Of a stretch of DNA of 64,000 nt, positions 16,845-27,106 are shown one piece after another. The notes beneath the pieces were generated by a model. It did not search any database. It saw only the letters and a program-made list of their open reading frames with translations, and was not told the origin of the DNA. Position 1 is the first letter of the stretch; every line of letters starts with the position of its first letter. This stretch comes from Trinickia dinghuensis (GTDB taxonomy: Bacteria > Pseudomonadota > Gammaproteobacteria > Burkholderiales > Burkholderiaceae): positions 494,678 through 558,677 of the forward strand of contig NZ_QRGA01000006.1 of the NCBI RefSeq assembly GCF_003367175.1. Direction: 5' to 3'. A program made the position numbers and the translations under genes.

Positions 16845-18164
16845 CTATGCGCGCCGCACCGCGGCGCGCAGTCCTCTTCGTTGCATCCGCATCGTGTCGA
16901 ACGAAAGCAACGCGAATGCGCAAGCGGCAAGCGCGGCACAGAGCAAGAACGCCACGCGGTACCCGAATGCGCCCACGATCACGCCCGACAAGACACCGGA
17001 GAGAATCGACCCCATACGCCAAGCGTTGAAGAAGAGCGCAGTTGCGGCGCCGGTCTCCCCAGGCATAAGATCCTGGATGTAAGTCATGCCAAGGCACGAC
17101 GTAATCGCAATGACCGTGGCCGGAAGCACTTGAAGCGGAACGACGGCCCACGGCTGCTCGATCATCGCCAGCGCGACGAAATACACCACGTGCACCGCCG
17201 CCGACGCGGTCAGCCAATTCTGCTTACGCAACCGCGACGACTTCGCCCCGAGCCAAAGCATCATCGGTATTTCGAGCAACGCACCGGCGCCGAGCGCTGC
17301 CGATACGGTCAAGCGGGTGCCGTGCAACGCGTGGACGAGATAGAGCGGCAGCAGGATCATCGTCGCGTTGGCCGCGAGCCCGATCAACGTCAGCGCGAGC
17401 AAGATGCGCGGGATTGCACGCCTTTCTTGCGGCGTCGCGCCCGTATTCGATGCGCCGTTGTGGGCCGCCGTCATCGACATCGGGTCGACCACCGAAGCGG
17501 AAGCGGACACGGAATCGGCACCGCCTTTCGTCGACGTTTCGCAGTCACCCCCGGCCAAGGTCGAATGGCGGCTACCCTTTTTCGCATCCGAGATCAGCAG
17601 CGCAATCACCGCGCTGGCGGCAAAGCTCACGGCCGCAAATGCAAACAGCCCCTTGAACCCCGCTTGAGCCAAGACCAACGCCCCCACGGCGGGACCGAAC
17701 ACCCAAGCCGCGGACAGCAGCGTGCGCAGCGTCGCCGACGCGAATTCGGCCTGCGCGGTGTCTTCGGCGGGCAACGCCGCGCGGCCGAACGTAAATATCT
17801 GCGACAACGATGCGCCGCCCGGGCCCAGCAACGCCACGCCGACCAGCAAGAGTTCGACGTAGCCCCGCACAAAGCTCAAGCTCGCGTAGCCCAGCACGGC
17901 CACAACGAGCGAAGCGACGAGAAACGCCCTGGGACGCCCCGTCCGATCCGACCAGCGCCCCACGGCCGCACTCGCGAACACGCCGCTCGCCGAGATGACC
18001 GTCATGAAGACGCCGAGCCGCCACGGCGACATCGACGCTTCCTCGACCCCGAACAACGACAGGTACGGCATCGTGAACGACAGCGCGACGCCCAACATCA
18101 GTGTCGTCACCGCAAGCGGCACGAAATGCGGCGTTCTCAGGAGGCCGACGAAGCGCGGATTCAC
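16845..18164 (-). CDS. MFS transporter, sugar efflux (SetA)-like
   Basis: A 439-residue protein with 12 predicted membrane segments split 6+6 by a long polar loop (about residues 205-255). SDRTGRPRAFL after the second helix is the MFS loop 2-3 motif. The overall pattern resembles the Set family of sugar exporters, which export lactose and glucosides. It starts with GTG three bases after the beta-galactosidase stop, so it is co-translated with it. Export of excess galactosides or transglycosylation products is the likely role, from context. Confidence 0.8.
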   Translation of the reverse strand: MNPRFVGLLRTPHFVPLAVTTLMLGVALSFTMPYLSLFGVEEASMSPWRLGVFMTVISASGVFASAAVGRWSDRTGRPRAFLVASLVVAVLGYASLSFVRGYVELLLVGVALLGPGGASLSQIFTFGRAALPAEDTAQAEFASATLRTLLSAAWVFGPAVGALVLAQAGFKGLFAFAAVSFAASAVIALLISDAKKGSRHSTLAGGDCETSTKGGADSVSASASVVDPMSMTAAHNGASNTGATPQERRAIPRILLALTLIGLAANATMILLPLYLVHALHGTRLTVSAALGAGALLEIPMMLWLGAKSSRLRKQNWLTASAAVHVVYFVALAMIEQPWAVVPLQVLPATVIAITSCLGMTYIQDLMPGETGAATALFFNAWRMGSILSGVLSGVIVGAFGYRVAFLLCAALAACAFALLSFDTMRMQRRGLRAAVRRA

Positions 18165-18167
18165 CGT

Positions 18168-20174
18168 TCAGCCTTCCTCGATCCACGCGGCGACGTCGAT
18201 GGGCCCCACCACCGAACCGCCCAGCACGAATCGCGCGCCGGCCGGCGCCGGCACGCTCTGCGAACGATCGCCGTAGTTGATGGCGAATCGCAACGCGCCG
18301 CGCCGGCTCAGCCGAAGGCCTTCGGGCAACGGCGCGCAGTCGATACCGGCATCGCGAACGCACTTCGCAATCGCGGCCCGCAACAGCGCACGATCGAAGC
18401 AAGCCGTCATGTACGTCACACGCCCCCGCTGCAGCAGCGCCGGCAGGCCGTCGTCGAATCGGGCCGTCACCTCGGTCTCGACACCCGGCTGCACGTGTTC
18501 GCGCCAGCGCAGTGCGGCACCTTCGACCTCGCCGATCCGCAGCGTGGGCCGGATGGACGGGCGCAGCGATTCGACTTCGACGACACGAGCCGGCAGCACT
18601 GTCTTGAGCTTGCCCGGCGGCAACTGCGGCACGATCGCAAGCGTTTCCGACTTCGAACCGGTGCGCGGGCCGAACACCCAATGATTCGCACCGCGCTCGA
18701 TCTGCTCGATCAGGCTATCCGGCAAGATCGGCAGGGTCGGCGCCAAAACGAGACGATAGGCACTGACATCGCCTCGCGAGCTAACGATGTCGACCTCGAG
18801 CCCAAGCTCACGCAAACTGCTGTACCACTCGAATACGACGTGCTGATAGTCGAAATCCGCGCCATGCCGCTGCGTTTCGATGACCCAATCCGCCTCGTAG
18901 TCGAACAACAGCGCGACTGACGCGGGCTCGCTTCTCACAGCACTCGCGGACGCCCCGAGTGCCCGCAACTCTCGGCCCACCAGCACGACTTCGCCGCCGC
19001 CCGGCGAGAGTTCGTCGTCGGGCGTATTGAGGCCCGAATGCATTTGCTCCTGGGCATAGGGGCATTGGCGCCAACGGAAAAACGAAACGAGTTCGGCGCC
19101 GTGCGCAAACGCCTCCCACGTCCAGAGCCGAACCATGCCCGGCAGCGGCACAGGATTCCACGGCGCCCAATTCACCGGCCCCGCTTGCTGTTCCATCACC
19201 CACATGCGCCCGTTTCCGACTCCGCGATAGAGATCGTGGCTAAACGCCGACACGTCGGGATGCCCGGTGCGGGCCCAGCGATGCTTTTCCGCTTCCGGCA
19301 GCGGCAGCACTTCGGTGCGCGGCACGGGATAGCTGTCCCAAGCCGCCACGTCGAGACCATGCCGAGCGAACGCGTAATGATCGAACGCCGCGTAAAAGCC
19401 CATGAAGTTGTGCAGCACGTCGCGCTCCGGCGAGTGCCGTCGAATCGAATCGGCCTGCAACGCATGGAAGCTCGCGACCTCGTCGGATTGAAAGCGCCGA
19501 TAGTCGAGGACATGCGACGGATTGGCGTCGGTCGGCGTTCGATACGGCAGTTCGATCTCGTCGAAACTGCGGTACTCCATGCTCCAAAATACATTGCCCC
19601 ACGCCGCATTGAGCACGCCGATCGTTTCATAACGCCGGGCAAGCCACCGCCGGAAGCGAAGCAGCGCGGCCTGCGTGTAGCTCGGCAACGTGTTGTGACA
19701 GCCGAATTCGTTGTCGGTCTGCCATGCCACGACCGCCGGATGCGTCCCGTATCGTCGTGTCATCTCGTCGACGATGCGCACACAGTGCTCTCTATAGACC
19801 GGGCTCGAAATATCGTAGTGACGGCGGGAGCCGAACTGCATCACACTGCCGTCTCTCGCGACGGGGAGGATGTCGGGGTGCGCGTCGACGAGCCATTTCG
19901 GCGGGGAGGCCGTCGGCGTACCGAGGACGACTTCGAGCTCGTGACGGCCCAACGTCGAGATTGCACGGTCGAGCCAAGCCCAATCGTAGCGGCCCGGCTC
20001 GGGCTCGATGCGCGACCAGGCGAATTCGGCAATGCGCACGCGCTTGATGCCCATTTCAGCCATGCGCCGGGCATCGCTCTCCCACTGGCTTTCGGGCCAA
20101 TGCTCCGGGTAATAACAAACGCCAAGCTGCATTGAAGATTGTCTCGATTCAGTAAATGACATTGCGCGATTCAA
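18168..20174 (-). CDS. GH42 beta-galactosidase
   Basis: A 668-residue cytoplasmic glycosidase of normal GH42 length that releases galactose from beta-galactosides. The N-terminal TIM barrel begins at [13 protein letters not shown]. The acid/base is E156 in WQTDNEFG and the nucleophile E328 in [12 protein letters not shown]; a trimerisation domain and a small beta domain follow. The Cys set of the zinc-binding members is not obvious. The start could also be Met15 (20132), which directly precedes the family's N-terminal strand; neither has a strong ribosome site. It lies between an ABC importer and an exporter, so imported oligosaccharides are probably hydrolysed inside the cell. Confidence 0.92.
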   Translation of the reverse strand: MNRAMSFTESRQSSMQLGVCYYPEHWPESQWESDARRMAEMGIKRVRIAEFAWSRIEPEPGRYDWAWLDRAISTLGRHELEVVLGTPTASPPKWLVDAHPDILPVARDGSVMQFGSRRHYDISSPVYREHCVRIVDEMTRRYGTHPAVVAWQTDNEFGCHNTLPSYTQAALLRFRRWLARRYETIGVLNAAWGNVFWSMEYRSFDEIELPYRTPTDANPSHVLDYRRFQSDEVASFHALQADSIRRHSPERDVLHNFMGFYAAFDHYAFARHGLDVAAWDSYPVPRTEVLPLPEAEKHRWARTGHPDVSAFSHDLYRGVGNGRMWVMEQQAGPVNWAPWNPVPLPGMVRLWTWEAFAHGAELVSFFRWRQCPYAQEQMHSGLNTPDDELSPGGGEVVLVGRELRALGASASAVRSEPASVALLFDYEADWVIETQRHGADFDYQHVVFEWYSSLRELGLEVDIVSSRGDVSAYRLVLAPTLPILPDSLIEQIERGANHWVFGPRTGSKSETLAIVPQLPPGKLKTVLPARVVEVESLRPSIRPTLRIGEVEGAALRWREHVQPGVETEVTARFDDGLPALLQRGRVTYMTACFDRALLRAAIAKCVRDAGIDCAPLPEGLRLSRRGALRFAINYGDRSQSVPAPAGARFVLGGSVVGPIDVAAWIEEG

Positions 20175-20208
20175 GGTTGTAGGTTTGCGTATGCGCTCGG
20201 GTTCGAGG

Positions 20209-21060
20209 TCAGCCCTTCGTTGCCCCGAACGTCAGCCCGGCGACGAAATGCTTTTGCATGGCGAAGAACATCGCCACGGACGGCAGCGCCGCCAACACCG
20301 AGCCGGCGGCAACGAGATTCCAAGCCGTCGTCCACTGCCCTCTCAGTGCCGCCACGCCAACCGTGATCGGTGCCGCATCGTCGCCTTGCGTGAGACACAA
20401 TGCCCAGAAGTAGTCGTTCCAAACGAACGTGAAGACGAGAATGGCCAGCGCGGCCAATGCAGGCCTGACGAGCGGCAGCACCACGCGCAGGTAGATTTTC
20501 CATTCGCTCGCGCCTTCGATACGCGCCGCCTCGATAAGCTCATAAGGCAGCTCGCGGATGAAGTTACGCAGGAACAGCGTGCAGAAGCCGGTTTGAAACG
20601 CCGCATGAAACACGACCAGCGCCCAGACAGTGTTATAGAGATTCAGACTCGCCATCAGTTCGCGCACGGGAATCATCAGAATCTGAATCGGCACGAAGTT
20701 GCCGGCGACGAATAAGCCGAGCAGCACCGCGTTGCCGCGAAACCGGTAGTTCGCCAGCGCATGTCCTGCCATCGACGCGAGAAAAATCGAAATCGCCACC
20801 GCCGGCAACGTGATCAGGCAACTGTTCCAAAAATAATGGAGCATCGGCGTTTGCGTGAGCGCCGTGCCGTAGTTCTCGATGAGCGCGAAGTGCTTGGGCC
20901 ATCCCCAATAATCTCCCGCCGCAAGCTCGTCGCTCGAGCGCACCGACGTGACGAGCACGGCCAGCAGCGGCACGAGCCAAAGAAAAAGCGCGATCGGCAA
21001 AGACAGGCGGTAGAGGGCTCTCGGCACGGGCCGCCACCGCTGAACGGGCATCGGATACAT
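20209..21060 (-). CDS. ABC sugar transporter permease (MalG/CUT1 type)
   Basis: A 283-residue inner-membrane protein with six membrane segments. The cytoplasmic EAA loop [21 protein letters not shown] docks with the ATPase. MalG-type features are the N-terminal single helix and the C-terminal [12 protein letters not shown]. It starts ten bases after the stop of the partner permease. Confidence 0.92.
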   Translation of the reverse strand: MYPMPVQRWRPVPRALYRLSLPIALFLWLVPLLAVLVTSVRSSDELAAGDYWGWPKHFALIENYGTALTQTPMLHYFWNSCLITLPAVAISIFLASMAGHALANYRFRGNAVLLGLFVAGNFVPIQILMIPVRELMASLNLYNTVWALVVFHAAFQTGFCTLFLRNFIRELPYELIEAARIEGASEWKIYLRVVLPLVRPALAALAILVFTFVWNDYFWALCLTQGDDAAPITVGVAALRGQWTTAWNLVAAGSVLAALPSVAMFFAMQKHFVAGLTFGATKG

Positions 21061-21070
21061 TTCGCACTCC

Positions 21071-21988
21071 TTATGATTCGCTGCGCACGAGGCGGCGCAG
21101 TTGCCAGGCGATGTAGACGAGCATGATCGCGAACAGCACCACGGCGATCGCAGCCGAATACCCCTCGCGGTAGTACTTGATCGCTTGGTCGTACATGAAA
21201 TAGGCGAGCACGGTCGAGCTGTCGAACGGGCCGCCTCCGCTCATCACCGAAATGAGATCGAAGCTGCGAAGCGCGCCGATGACGGTCAGCACGACGGCCA
21301 TGAAGGTGGCCGGGCGCAGTTGCGGGAGGATCACGTGCCAGAGCAGCTTCGTGCCGCGCGCGCCTTCCATGCGCGCCGCCTCGATGATCTCGGGGTTGAT
21401 GCCCGTGAGCCCGGTCAAGTACAGGATCATGCAAAACGGAATTTGCGGCCACAGCGCAGCGAAGATGATCCCGTACGTTACATAGTGAGGATCGCCGAGT
21501 ACCGGAATGCCATGGCCGACGATGAGTTTCAGCAAGCCGAACGTCGGATCGTAAAACCACGAGAAAACGAGCCCCACGACAACACCGGGCAGTACGAACG
21601 GCGCAAAAAATAACGACTTCACGAGCCGAATGCCGAACACGTTCTGATTCAGATACAACGCGAGCGCGAGGCCGGCCGGCGGCGCGAGCAAGAACAGCAC
21701 GAGCCAGATCAGGTTGTTCTTCAGCGCGACGTAAAAAGTATCGGAAGCGAACAATTCACGATAGTTGGCTAGACCGGCAAACGTCTTTGCCGTCATTCCG
21801 TCCCAATGATGGAAGCTGAGCCAAATGCTGCTGACGATCGGATAAATGACGAAGACAGAGAACAGCGCAAGGCCCGGCAGCAGAAACAGCAACGCGGCCC
21901 GCGTGCGCCGTTGACCGAGCGGCATCGGCCTCTTTGCCGCCGGCCGCGAGGCACGCCGCAACGATCGCTGGGTAACGGAAATCGACAT
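21071..21988 (-). CDS. ABC sugar transporter permease (MalF/CUT1 type)
   Basis: A 305-residue inner-membrane protein with six membrane segments and EAA loop EAARMEGARGTKLLWHVILPQL. The start at 21988 has GGAG nine bases upstream; an in-frame ATG 13 codons earlier lacks such a site. It pairs with the MalG-type permease to form the channel. The substrate is probably a beta-galactoside oligomer, given the GH42 gene. Confidence 0.9.
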   Translation of the reverse strand: MSISVTQRSLRRASRPAAKRPMPLGQRRTRAALLFLLPGLALFSVFVIYPIVSSIWLSFHHWDGMTAKTFAGLANYRELFASDTFYVALKNNLIWLVLFLLAPPAGLALALYLNQNVFGIRLVKSLFFAPFVLPGVVVGLVFSWFYDPTFGLLKLIVGHGIPVLGDPHYVTYGIIFAALWPQIPFCMILYLTGLTGINPEIIEAARMEGARGTKLLWHVILPQLRPATFMAVVLTVIGALRSFDLISVMSGGGPFDSSTVLAYFMYDQAIKYYREGYSAAIAVVLFAIMLVYIAWQLRRLVRSES

Positions 21989-22049
21989 GGATTGGCACTC
22001 CGGCATAGTTCGGCGGGGAGCGGCCAAGCCCCCCGCCCATCAGACGCGC

Positions 22050-23291
22050 TTACTTCTTGTAGATGCGTTTACGCGTGGCTTCGAGGTGTTGCAGGATCGA
22101 ATCGAGCTGCGTCGGATCGGAGTAGAACTGCTGCATCGCCTTCATGCCCTCGTCGGCCATTTCCTTGGTCATGTCGCGGTCGTAGAACTGCGCGATCCCG
22201 CCGGTCGTGCTCGAAAGCGTATGGAAGCCGACCTTCGAGATCGGGTCTTGCGGCTCGGCCGCCTTATTGTTCGAAGGCAGCGTGCCCCAGCCCTTCGCCA
22301 ATTCGCCGTTGATCTCCGGCGTGCCCATGAAGGCGAGCAAGCGCCGCGCGTCGGCCTTGTTCTTGGCCTTGGCCGGCATGATCAACACGTTGACGGGGCC
22401 GTCCTCGGCAACCGGGATCGAAGCGTCGATGATCGGGAAGCGGAAGTAGCCCATTTCGTTGCGCGTGGCCGACGGCAGCCCCGCCGAAAAGAACGTGCCC
22501 ATCAACATCATCGCGGCCTGCCCGTTCACGAGCAGCGGGCTGATCGAATCGACGTCGTAGGACAGTGCGTTGTCGACGAAGTATTTATCGTCGATCAGCG
22601 TCTTCCACGCTTCGTACACGCGCTTCACGCGCGGATCCGTATAGGCGATGTCACCGGCCATCAACTGCTGATGAAATTGATAGCCGTTGATGCGCAAGTC
22701 GAAATAGTCGAACCATGCCGCCAACGTCCACGCATCGCGTGCGGGAACCGCGATCGGCGCGATGCCGGCCGCTTTCAGCTTCTTGCAGTCGTCGAGAAAT
22801 TGCGTCCAGCTCGTCGGCTCCGACGCGATCCCCACCTTCTGAAACAGATCCTTACGATAGAAGAAGCCATAGGCGTCGGTGCCGAGCGGCAAACTGTATT
22901 GCTTGCCCGCATAGGTGGACGACGTTTTCACCGAAGCAAACGTCTGATTCCAGCCGTTCTTTTGCCAATCGCTAGTCAAATCCGCGAGCAAGCCGCGCTT
23001 CGCGAAATACGCCATGCGCTCGCCGTTGTGCCAGCTCAGGATGTCAGGTGGATCGGTCGCGAGCCAGCCTGACATCTGCACCTTGTAGGCCTCTTCCCCG
23101 ACGTAGCTGATTTTTAGGTCGACGTCCGGATTGGCTTTCTTGAATTCGTCGAATGCGTTTTGCCACGTGGCGCGCTGATTGCCGCGCGCGGATACCGTGA
23201 TGTTCAGCGTTCCGGCCAGCGCCGGCGACGCCGCGGCAAATGTCGCACAAGTCATGCAAGTCAGCGCGAGCATGCGAACGGGTAGTTTCAT
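22050..23291 (-). CDS. ABC sugar transporter solute-binding protein
   Basis: A 413-residue periplasmic family 1 binding protein. The signal peptide is residues 1-26 (MKLPVRML, hydrophobic core, SPALA cleavage). Mature motifs such as NAFDEFKKANPDVDLKISY, DTDAYG-like LGTDAYGFFYRKDLF and WTQFLDDCKKLK are typical of CUT1 binding proteins. The start was set at 23291 because AAGGAGA lies eight bases upstream and the signal peptide begins there. It precedes the permease genes in one operon. Confidence 0.92.
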   Translation of the reverse strand: MKLPVRMLALTCMTCATFAAASPALAGTLNITVSARGNQRATWQNAFDEFKKANPDVDLKISYVGEEAYKVQMSGWLATDPPDILSWHNGERMAYFAKRGLLADLTSDWQKNGWNQTFASVKTSSTYAGKQYSLPLGTDAYGFFYRKDLFQKVGIASEPTSWTQFLDDCKKLKAAGIAPIAVPARDAWTLAAWFDYFDLRINGYQFHQQLMAGDIAYTDPRVKRVYEAWKTLIDDKYFVDNALSYDVDSISPLLVNGQAAMMLMGTFFSAGLPSATRNEMGYFRFPIIDASIPVAEDGPVNVLIMPAKAKNKADARRLLAFMGTPEINGELAKGWGTLPSNNKAAEPQDPISKVGFHTLSSTTGGIAQFYDRDMTKEMADEGMKAMQQFYSDPTQLDSILQHLEATRKRIYKK

Positions 23292-23362
23292 CTCTGTCTC
23301 CTTTCGTTGGTCTTGGTTGTCGGCATGCCGACTGTCTACTGCGTGGGTTGTCGATCGACCGC

Positions 23363-24541
23363 TTACGCCGCCACGAATATTTCCGCTTCTCGATCTCGAT
23401 CGAATGCAACGGCGTTGCCTCGCTCGTCGAACAAGTGCCACGCATCGTCGGATAAACGGAATGCCTGTCGATCGCCTGGGCGCAGCGGCGAAGTGCCCTG
23501 TGCCTTGGCCAAAAGCGGCGCGCCGCCCGGCTGTTCAAGGTGAACGTAGGCGGCTTCGCCCAGTTGCTCGACGAGCTGCACCGTCCGCACGATCGAGGAT
23601 GCGGCTTTCCCTGGGTCACCTTCGGCAGTGGCCGAAAGATGCTCGGGGCGAATCCCGAGCGTGACGTGCTCGCCGATCGCCGGAAGACGTTGTTTCAACG
23701 AGCGTCCGGGCAGGACGAGTTGCTCGCCGCTGTCGGTCAATCGCAATCCGATCGAGCCGTCACGGATCGATTCGATCGTCGCCGGCAGAAAATTCATCCG
23801 CGGCGAGCCGATGAACCCGGCGACGAACAAACTCGCGGGCCGATGGTAAAGATCGAGCGGAGCACCGACCTGTGCAATGCTGCCCATGCTTGCGACGTCG
23901 TCGCCTGAACGCAGCAGCACGATCTTGTCGGCCAACGTCATCGCCTCGACTTGGTCGTGCGTCACGTAGACCGAACTGGCTTCACGGAAGCGGCTGTGCA
24001 GCCGAGCGATCTCGATGCGGGTTTGTCCGCGCAACGCCGCATCGAGGTTCGAGAGCGGCTCGTCGAACAGAAACACTTTCGGTTCGCGCACAATCGCGCG
24101 CCCGATCGCGACACGCTGACGCTGTCCGCCCGATAGCTGTCGCGGCTTGCGCTCGAGCAGCGCATCGAGTTGCAGCACGCGCGCCGCCTCGGTCACGCGA
24201 CGGCGTATTTCGTCCTTCGGCACGCCCGCGATGCGCAATCCGAAGCCCATGTTCTCGAATACCGACATGTGCGGAAACAGCGCGTAGCTCTGAAACACCA
24301 TTGCGACACCGCGCTCCGCCGGCGGCGTTTCGTTCATTCGCTGGCCGCCTATATCGAGTTCGCCCGTGGTCAAATCCTCGAGGCCGGCGATCATGCGCAG
24401 CAAGGTCGACTTGCCGCAACCCGATGGCCCGAGGAAAACACAGAACTCGTGCTCGGCGATGTCGAGGTTCACGTCCCGCAGGACGGGCGCGTGCTGACCG
24501 TATTGCTTCGAAACATGACGTAGCGAAATGGCCACCATCAT
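23363..24541 (-). CDS. ABC sugar transporter ATP-binding protein (MsmX/UgpC type)
   Basis: A 392-residue ATPase with Walker A GPSGCGKST, signature LSGGQRQR, Walker B VFLFDEPLSNLD and a C-terminal TOBE/OB domain. It is the first gene of the operon, its start 37 bases from the LacI-type palindrome, and powers the two permeases. Proteins of this type can serve several importers. Confidence 0.93.
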   Translation of the reverse strand: MMVAISLRHVSKQYGQHAPVLRDVNLDIAEHEFCVFLGPSGCGKSTLLRMIAGLEDLTTGELDIGGQRMNETPPAERGVAMVFQSYALFPHMSVFENMGFGLRIAGVPKDEIRRRVTEAARVLQLDALLERKPRQLSGGQRQRVAIGRAIVREPKVFLFDEPLSNLDAALRGQTRIEIARLHSRFREASSVYVTHDQVEAMTLADKIVLLRSGDDVASMGSIAQVGAPLDLYHRPASLFVAGFIGSPRMNFLPATIESIRDGSIGLRLTDSGEQLVLPGRSLKQRLPAIGEHVTLGIRPEHLSATAEGDPGKAASSIVRTVQLVEQLGEAAYVHLEQPGGAPLLAKAQGTSPLRPGDRQAFRLSDDAWHLFDERGNAVAFDRDREAEIFVAA

Positions 24542-24578
24542 GCCCTCCCTTGCACATGGATCGTGCGATGCATCTCGG

Positions 24579-24596
24579 AATTTAAGCGCTTAAATT
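24579..24596 (+). promoter_or_regulatory. LacI-family operator (perfect 18-base palindrome)
   Basis: AATTTAAGCGCTTAAATT is a perfect palindrome with the central CG typical of LacI/GalR operators. It lies 38 bases before the start of the ABC ATPase gene and about 200 bases before the divergent LacI-type gene. Binding there should repress the transport and hydrolase operon. Confidence 0.8.
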
Positions 24597-24793
24597 TCTG
24601 TCGCCAAAACAGGGGATATGCTCGTACCATGTCGTCTCCGGTCTTATGCAATGTCGTGATGGGATGAAACTTAGCGCGCCCGATCGGGGTTGTGCAACTT
24701 CTGGGAAGCCATCCCAGCATTTGAACAATATCAACATCAGTTCTATGCGCTTGCCGCGTCGGCGCGCTTTGGAAGTCGGAGGGGAAATCGTTT

Positions 24794-25816
24794 GTGGTGA
24801 CACTTGCCGAAGTCGCGCGCCGCGCGAATGTCACGGGCGCGACCGTATCGAACGTGCTGCGCAATCCGCAGAAGGTGAAGCCGGAAACCGTCGAACGGGT
24901 GATGGCGGCCATTCGCGAACTCGGCTATCGGCCGAACTTGACGGCGCGCGCGCTCGCGCGGGGGCGCACGTCGACGCTTGCACTGCTGCTCTCGAACATC
25001 GCGAACCCGTTCTATCCCGAGTTCGTGCTCGCGGCCGAGCGCGAAGCGCGCAAGCGCGGGTATTTCCTGCTCGTCTGCAATACCGACGACGATCCCGCCA
25101 TCACGCGCGCTTACCTCGAACAAATTGCCGGTTCGCTGGCATCGGGTGTCATCGTGATGAATACCGACCTCGGCGAAGGCGAATTGGCGGGCATCGCGAG
25201 CAAGGGCGTCGCAGTCGTGCTGTGCATGTGGGAACACGTGCAGGCGTCGCGCGCCCTGCCCTGCGTGACGACCGACTTCGCGGCAGCGGGTGCGCTCGCG
25301 GCGGCGCATCTGTCGGGCCTCGGCCACCGCAAGTTCGGCGTGATTTTCGGTGGCGGTTCGGGTGGACCGCAAACGATCCGCCTCGACGGCTTCGCCGCGG
25401 CGCTCGCCGCCCACGGCCATTCGGAGAAATCGCTCTTCATCGTCCGAGCACACGATTCGATCGAAAGCGGATATGAGGCCGCGGCGGGCCTGCTGCGGGC
25501 CAAGCCTGCAATGACGTCGATCTTCGCGACGAACGACTTGATGGCAATTGGCGCCATGCAAGCGGCCGCCGACCTGGGCAAGCGTGTGCCCGACGATTTG
25601 TCGGTGATGGGTTTGACCGATATCGCTCTTGCCCATCAATTCCGCCCGGCATTGACAACGGTGCGGCTTCCGACCGCGGACATCGCCGCGCGCTCGGTCG
25701 CGCTCGCGCTGGAGATGGTGGAAGGCGGCACGCCGGCGCAAGATGTCTATGTCGTGCGCGCGCCGGAGCTCGTCGTGCGCGAATCGACGGCACCCGCGCC
25801 TTCACGGCAGCGCTGA
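24794..25816 (+). CDS. LacI family transcriptional regulator
   Basis: A 340-residue repressor. The N-terminal helix-turn-helix TLAEVARRANVTGATVSNVLRNP is followed by the hinge GYRPNLTARALARGRT, then a periplasmic-binding-protein-like sensor domain from about residue 60. It starts with GTG (24794; a second GTG at 24797). It is divergent from the sugar ABC operon and is the natural candidate to bind the palindromes at 24579 and 16760. Its inducer is probably a galactoside or a product of GH42. Confidence 0.92.
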   Translation: MVTLAEVARRANVTGATVSNVLRNPQKVKPETVERVMAAIRELGYRPNLTARALARGRTSTLALLLSNIANPFYPEFVLAAEREARKRGYFLLVCNTDDDPAITRAYLEQIAGSLASGVIVMNTDLGEGELAGIASKGVAVVLCMWEHVQASRALPCVTTDFAAAGALAAAHLSGLGHRKFGVIFGGGSGGPQTIRLDGFAAALAAHGHSEKSLFIVRAHDSIESGYEAAAGLLRAKPAMTSIFATNDLMAIGAMQAAADLGKRVPDDLSVMGLTDIALAHQFRPALTTVRLPTADIAARSVALALEMVEGGTPAQDVYVVRAPELVVRESTAPAPSRQR

Positions 25817-26130
25817 ACTCGCATGCAGCCCGCGCACGACGTTTCGATTGCCCGCATGGCTTTGCCAGTTCGCCGAGCGCGTCTTATACTTTAGACAAAT
25901 GCCGTTCTATTATCGGTCTTCAATAGGCTCGATGCGCTAGAACATAGTCAGATGCCACAGTCATTGCCGCAATAAGACGAGACGAACTTGCGATGCACAC
26001 GGTGCCGCCGCGATGCGGTGCCGCGGTGACCTGCCGACACGCTGACCAGCGCCGGACTGCCGTGTCGTATTCCCGAATCCGATGTCCGGTGTCGGGTCCA
26101 GTCGACCGGACAGCAACCGAGGAGGCGCGC
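25817..26130 (+). other. Leader region of the stressosome operon
   Basis: A 314-base stretch with no supported gene. It holds the sigma-70-type promoter at 25862-25890 and a long untranslated region of over 200 bases up to the rsbR start. I see no strong hairpin in it. Confidence 0.45.
25862..25890 (+). promoter_or_regulatory. Candidate sigma-70 promoter of the rsb operon
   Basis: TTGCCA (25862-25867), a 17-base spacer, then TATACT (25885-25890). Transcription would start near 25897. This is the best match in the region and reads toward rsbR. Confidence 0.5.
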
Positions 26131-27102
26131 ATGGCAGAGCAGTTTGAGCAACGCGAATCGCTGGCGTTGATGCATCAGATGGGACTCAACGGCGGGGCAA
26201 TCGAGCGCCGTAAGCAAATTGTCGGCCTAACGCCGGCCGACTTGACGCGAATCGCGACGATCAGAGACGTGGTGCTGCATCGGATCGACGATTACGCGAA
26301 TGCCTTCTTCGATCATCTGGCAAGCCTGGACGAAGCGCGCGCGCTCGTCGAAAATCGTGCGCTTGCCGAAAAGGCGCGACACCTCAAGATCGAACACCTG
26401 CGCGGCCTAGTCTCGGGCGACTACGGCACGCACTACGTCGAGCAGCGCATCGAGCTGGGCTTGCTCTATGCCGCCGCGGGACTCGACATGCGCATCTTCC
26501 TAGGCGCGTTCCTCAATCTGCTCAAGCACATCGGCACGCAGGTCATGCGGCACGCCGATCGTTCGCCGACCGATGCCTTCGACGCATTCATGTCGTTGAA
26601 GAAGGTCGCGTTCTTCGATCTCGGGCTGATCGTCGAAGTGCTCGTCTTCGAGCGCGAGCGCGTCATTCGGCAACAGCAGGAATCGATCAGGGAACTGTCG
26701 ACACCCGTGCTGCAATTGCGCGACCGTCTGCTTCTGTTGCCGATCATCGGCGTCATCGATACCTACCGCGCGCGCCTCATCACCGAAAGCCTGCTGGAAG
26801 CGATACGAGCGAATCGGGCAAGAATGGTCGTGATGGACATCACGGGCGTCGCGACGATCGACTCCCGCGTCGCCAACCACATCCTGCAGACGGTCACCGC
26901 CGCACGCCTGATGGGCGCGAAGGTCATCGTGACCGGGATTACGGCGCCGGTTGCGCAGTCGCTCGTTTCGCTCGGCATCGAACTCGGCGGCCTCGATACC
27001 GTGAGCGATCTGCAAGGCGGCATCGAACTGGCCGAGCGCAATCTCGGCTATCGCGTCGTGCAAGGCGAGCCGAACGAAGCTCGCATCAACGGAGTGAATT
27101 GA
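26131..27102 (+). CDS. rsbR: RsbR-type stressosome protein: globin-like sensor plus STAS domain
   Basis: A 323-residue protein. Residues about 25-180 follow the globin-coupled-sensor pattern (RRKQIVGLTPADL, LVSGDYGTHYVEQRIELG), but the proximal heme His is replaced by Tyr113 in LLYAAAGL. Residues about 195-305 form a STAS domain with DITGVATIDSRVANHI; Ser245 and Thr271 lie where RsbR is phosphorylated. RsbR builds the stressosome core with RsbS and senses stress through its N-terminus. ATG 26131 has GAGGAGG upstream. It is the first gene of an operon with rsbS, rsbT and rsbX. Confidence 0.85.
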   Translation: MAEQFEQRESLALMHQMGLNGGAIERRKQIVGLTPADLTRIATIRDVVLHRIDDYANAFFDHLASLDEARALVENRALAEKARHLKIEHLRGLVSGDYGTHYVEQRIELGLLYAAAGLDMRIFLGAFLNLLKHIGTQVMRHADRSPTDAFDAFMSLKKVAFFDLGLIVEVLVFERERVIRQQQESIRELSTPVLQLRDRLLLLPIIGVIDTYRARLITESLLEAIRANRARMVVMDITGVATIDSRVANHILQTVTAARLMGAKVIVTGITAPVAQSLVSLGIELGGLDTVSDLQGGIELAERNLGYRVVQGEPNEARINGVN

Positions 27103-27106
27103 GACC

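Noticed and set aside
16881..18920. A 679-codon plus-strand open frame
   Set aside because: It lies antisense to the MFS and GH42 genes, both of which have full motifs; its composition (Arg, Gln, His) is that of a shadow frame.
24720..24745. TTGAAC...TTCTAT as a promoter for the LacI-type gene
   Set aside because: The spacer is only about 14 bases, too short for a sigma-70 promoter.
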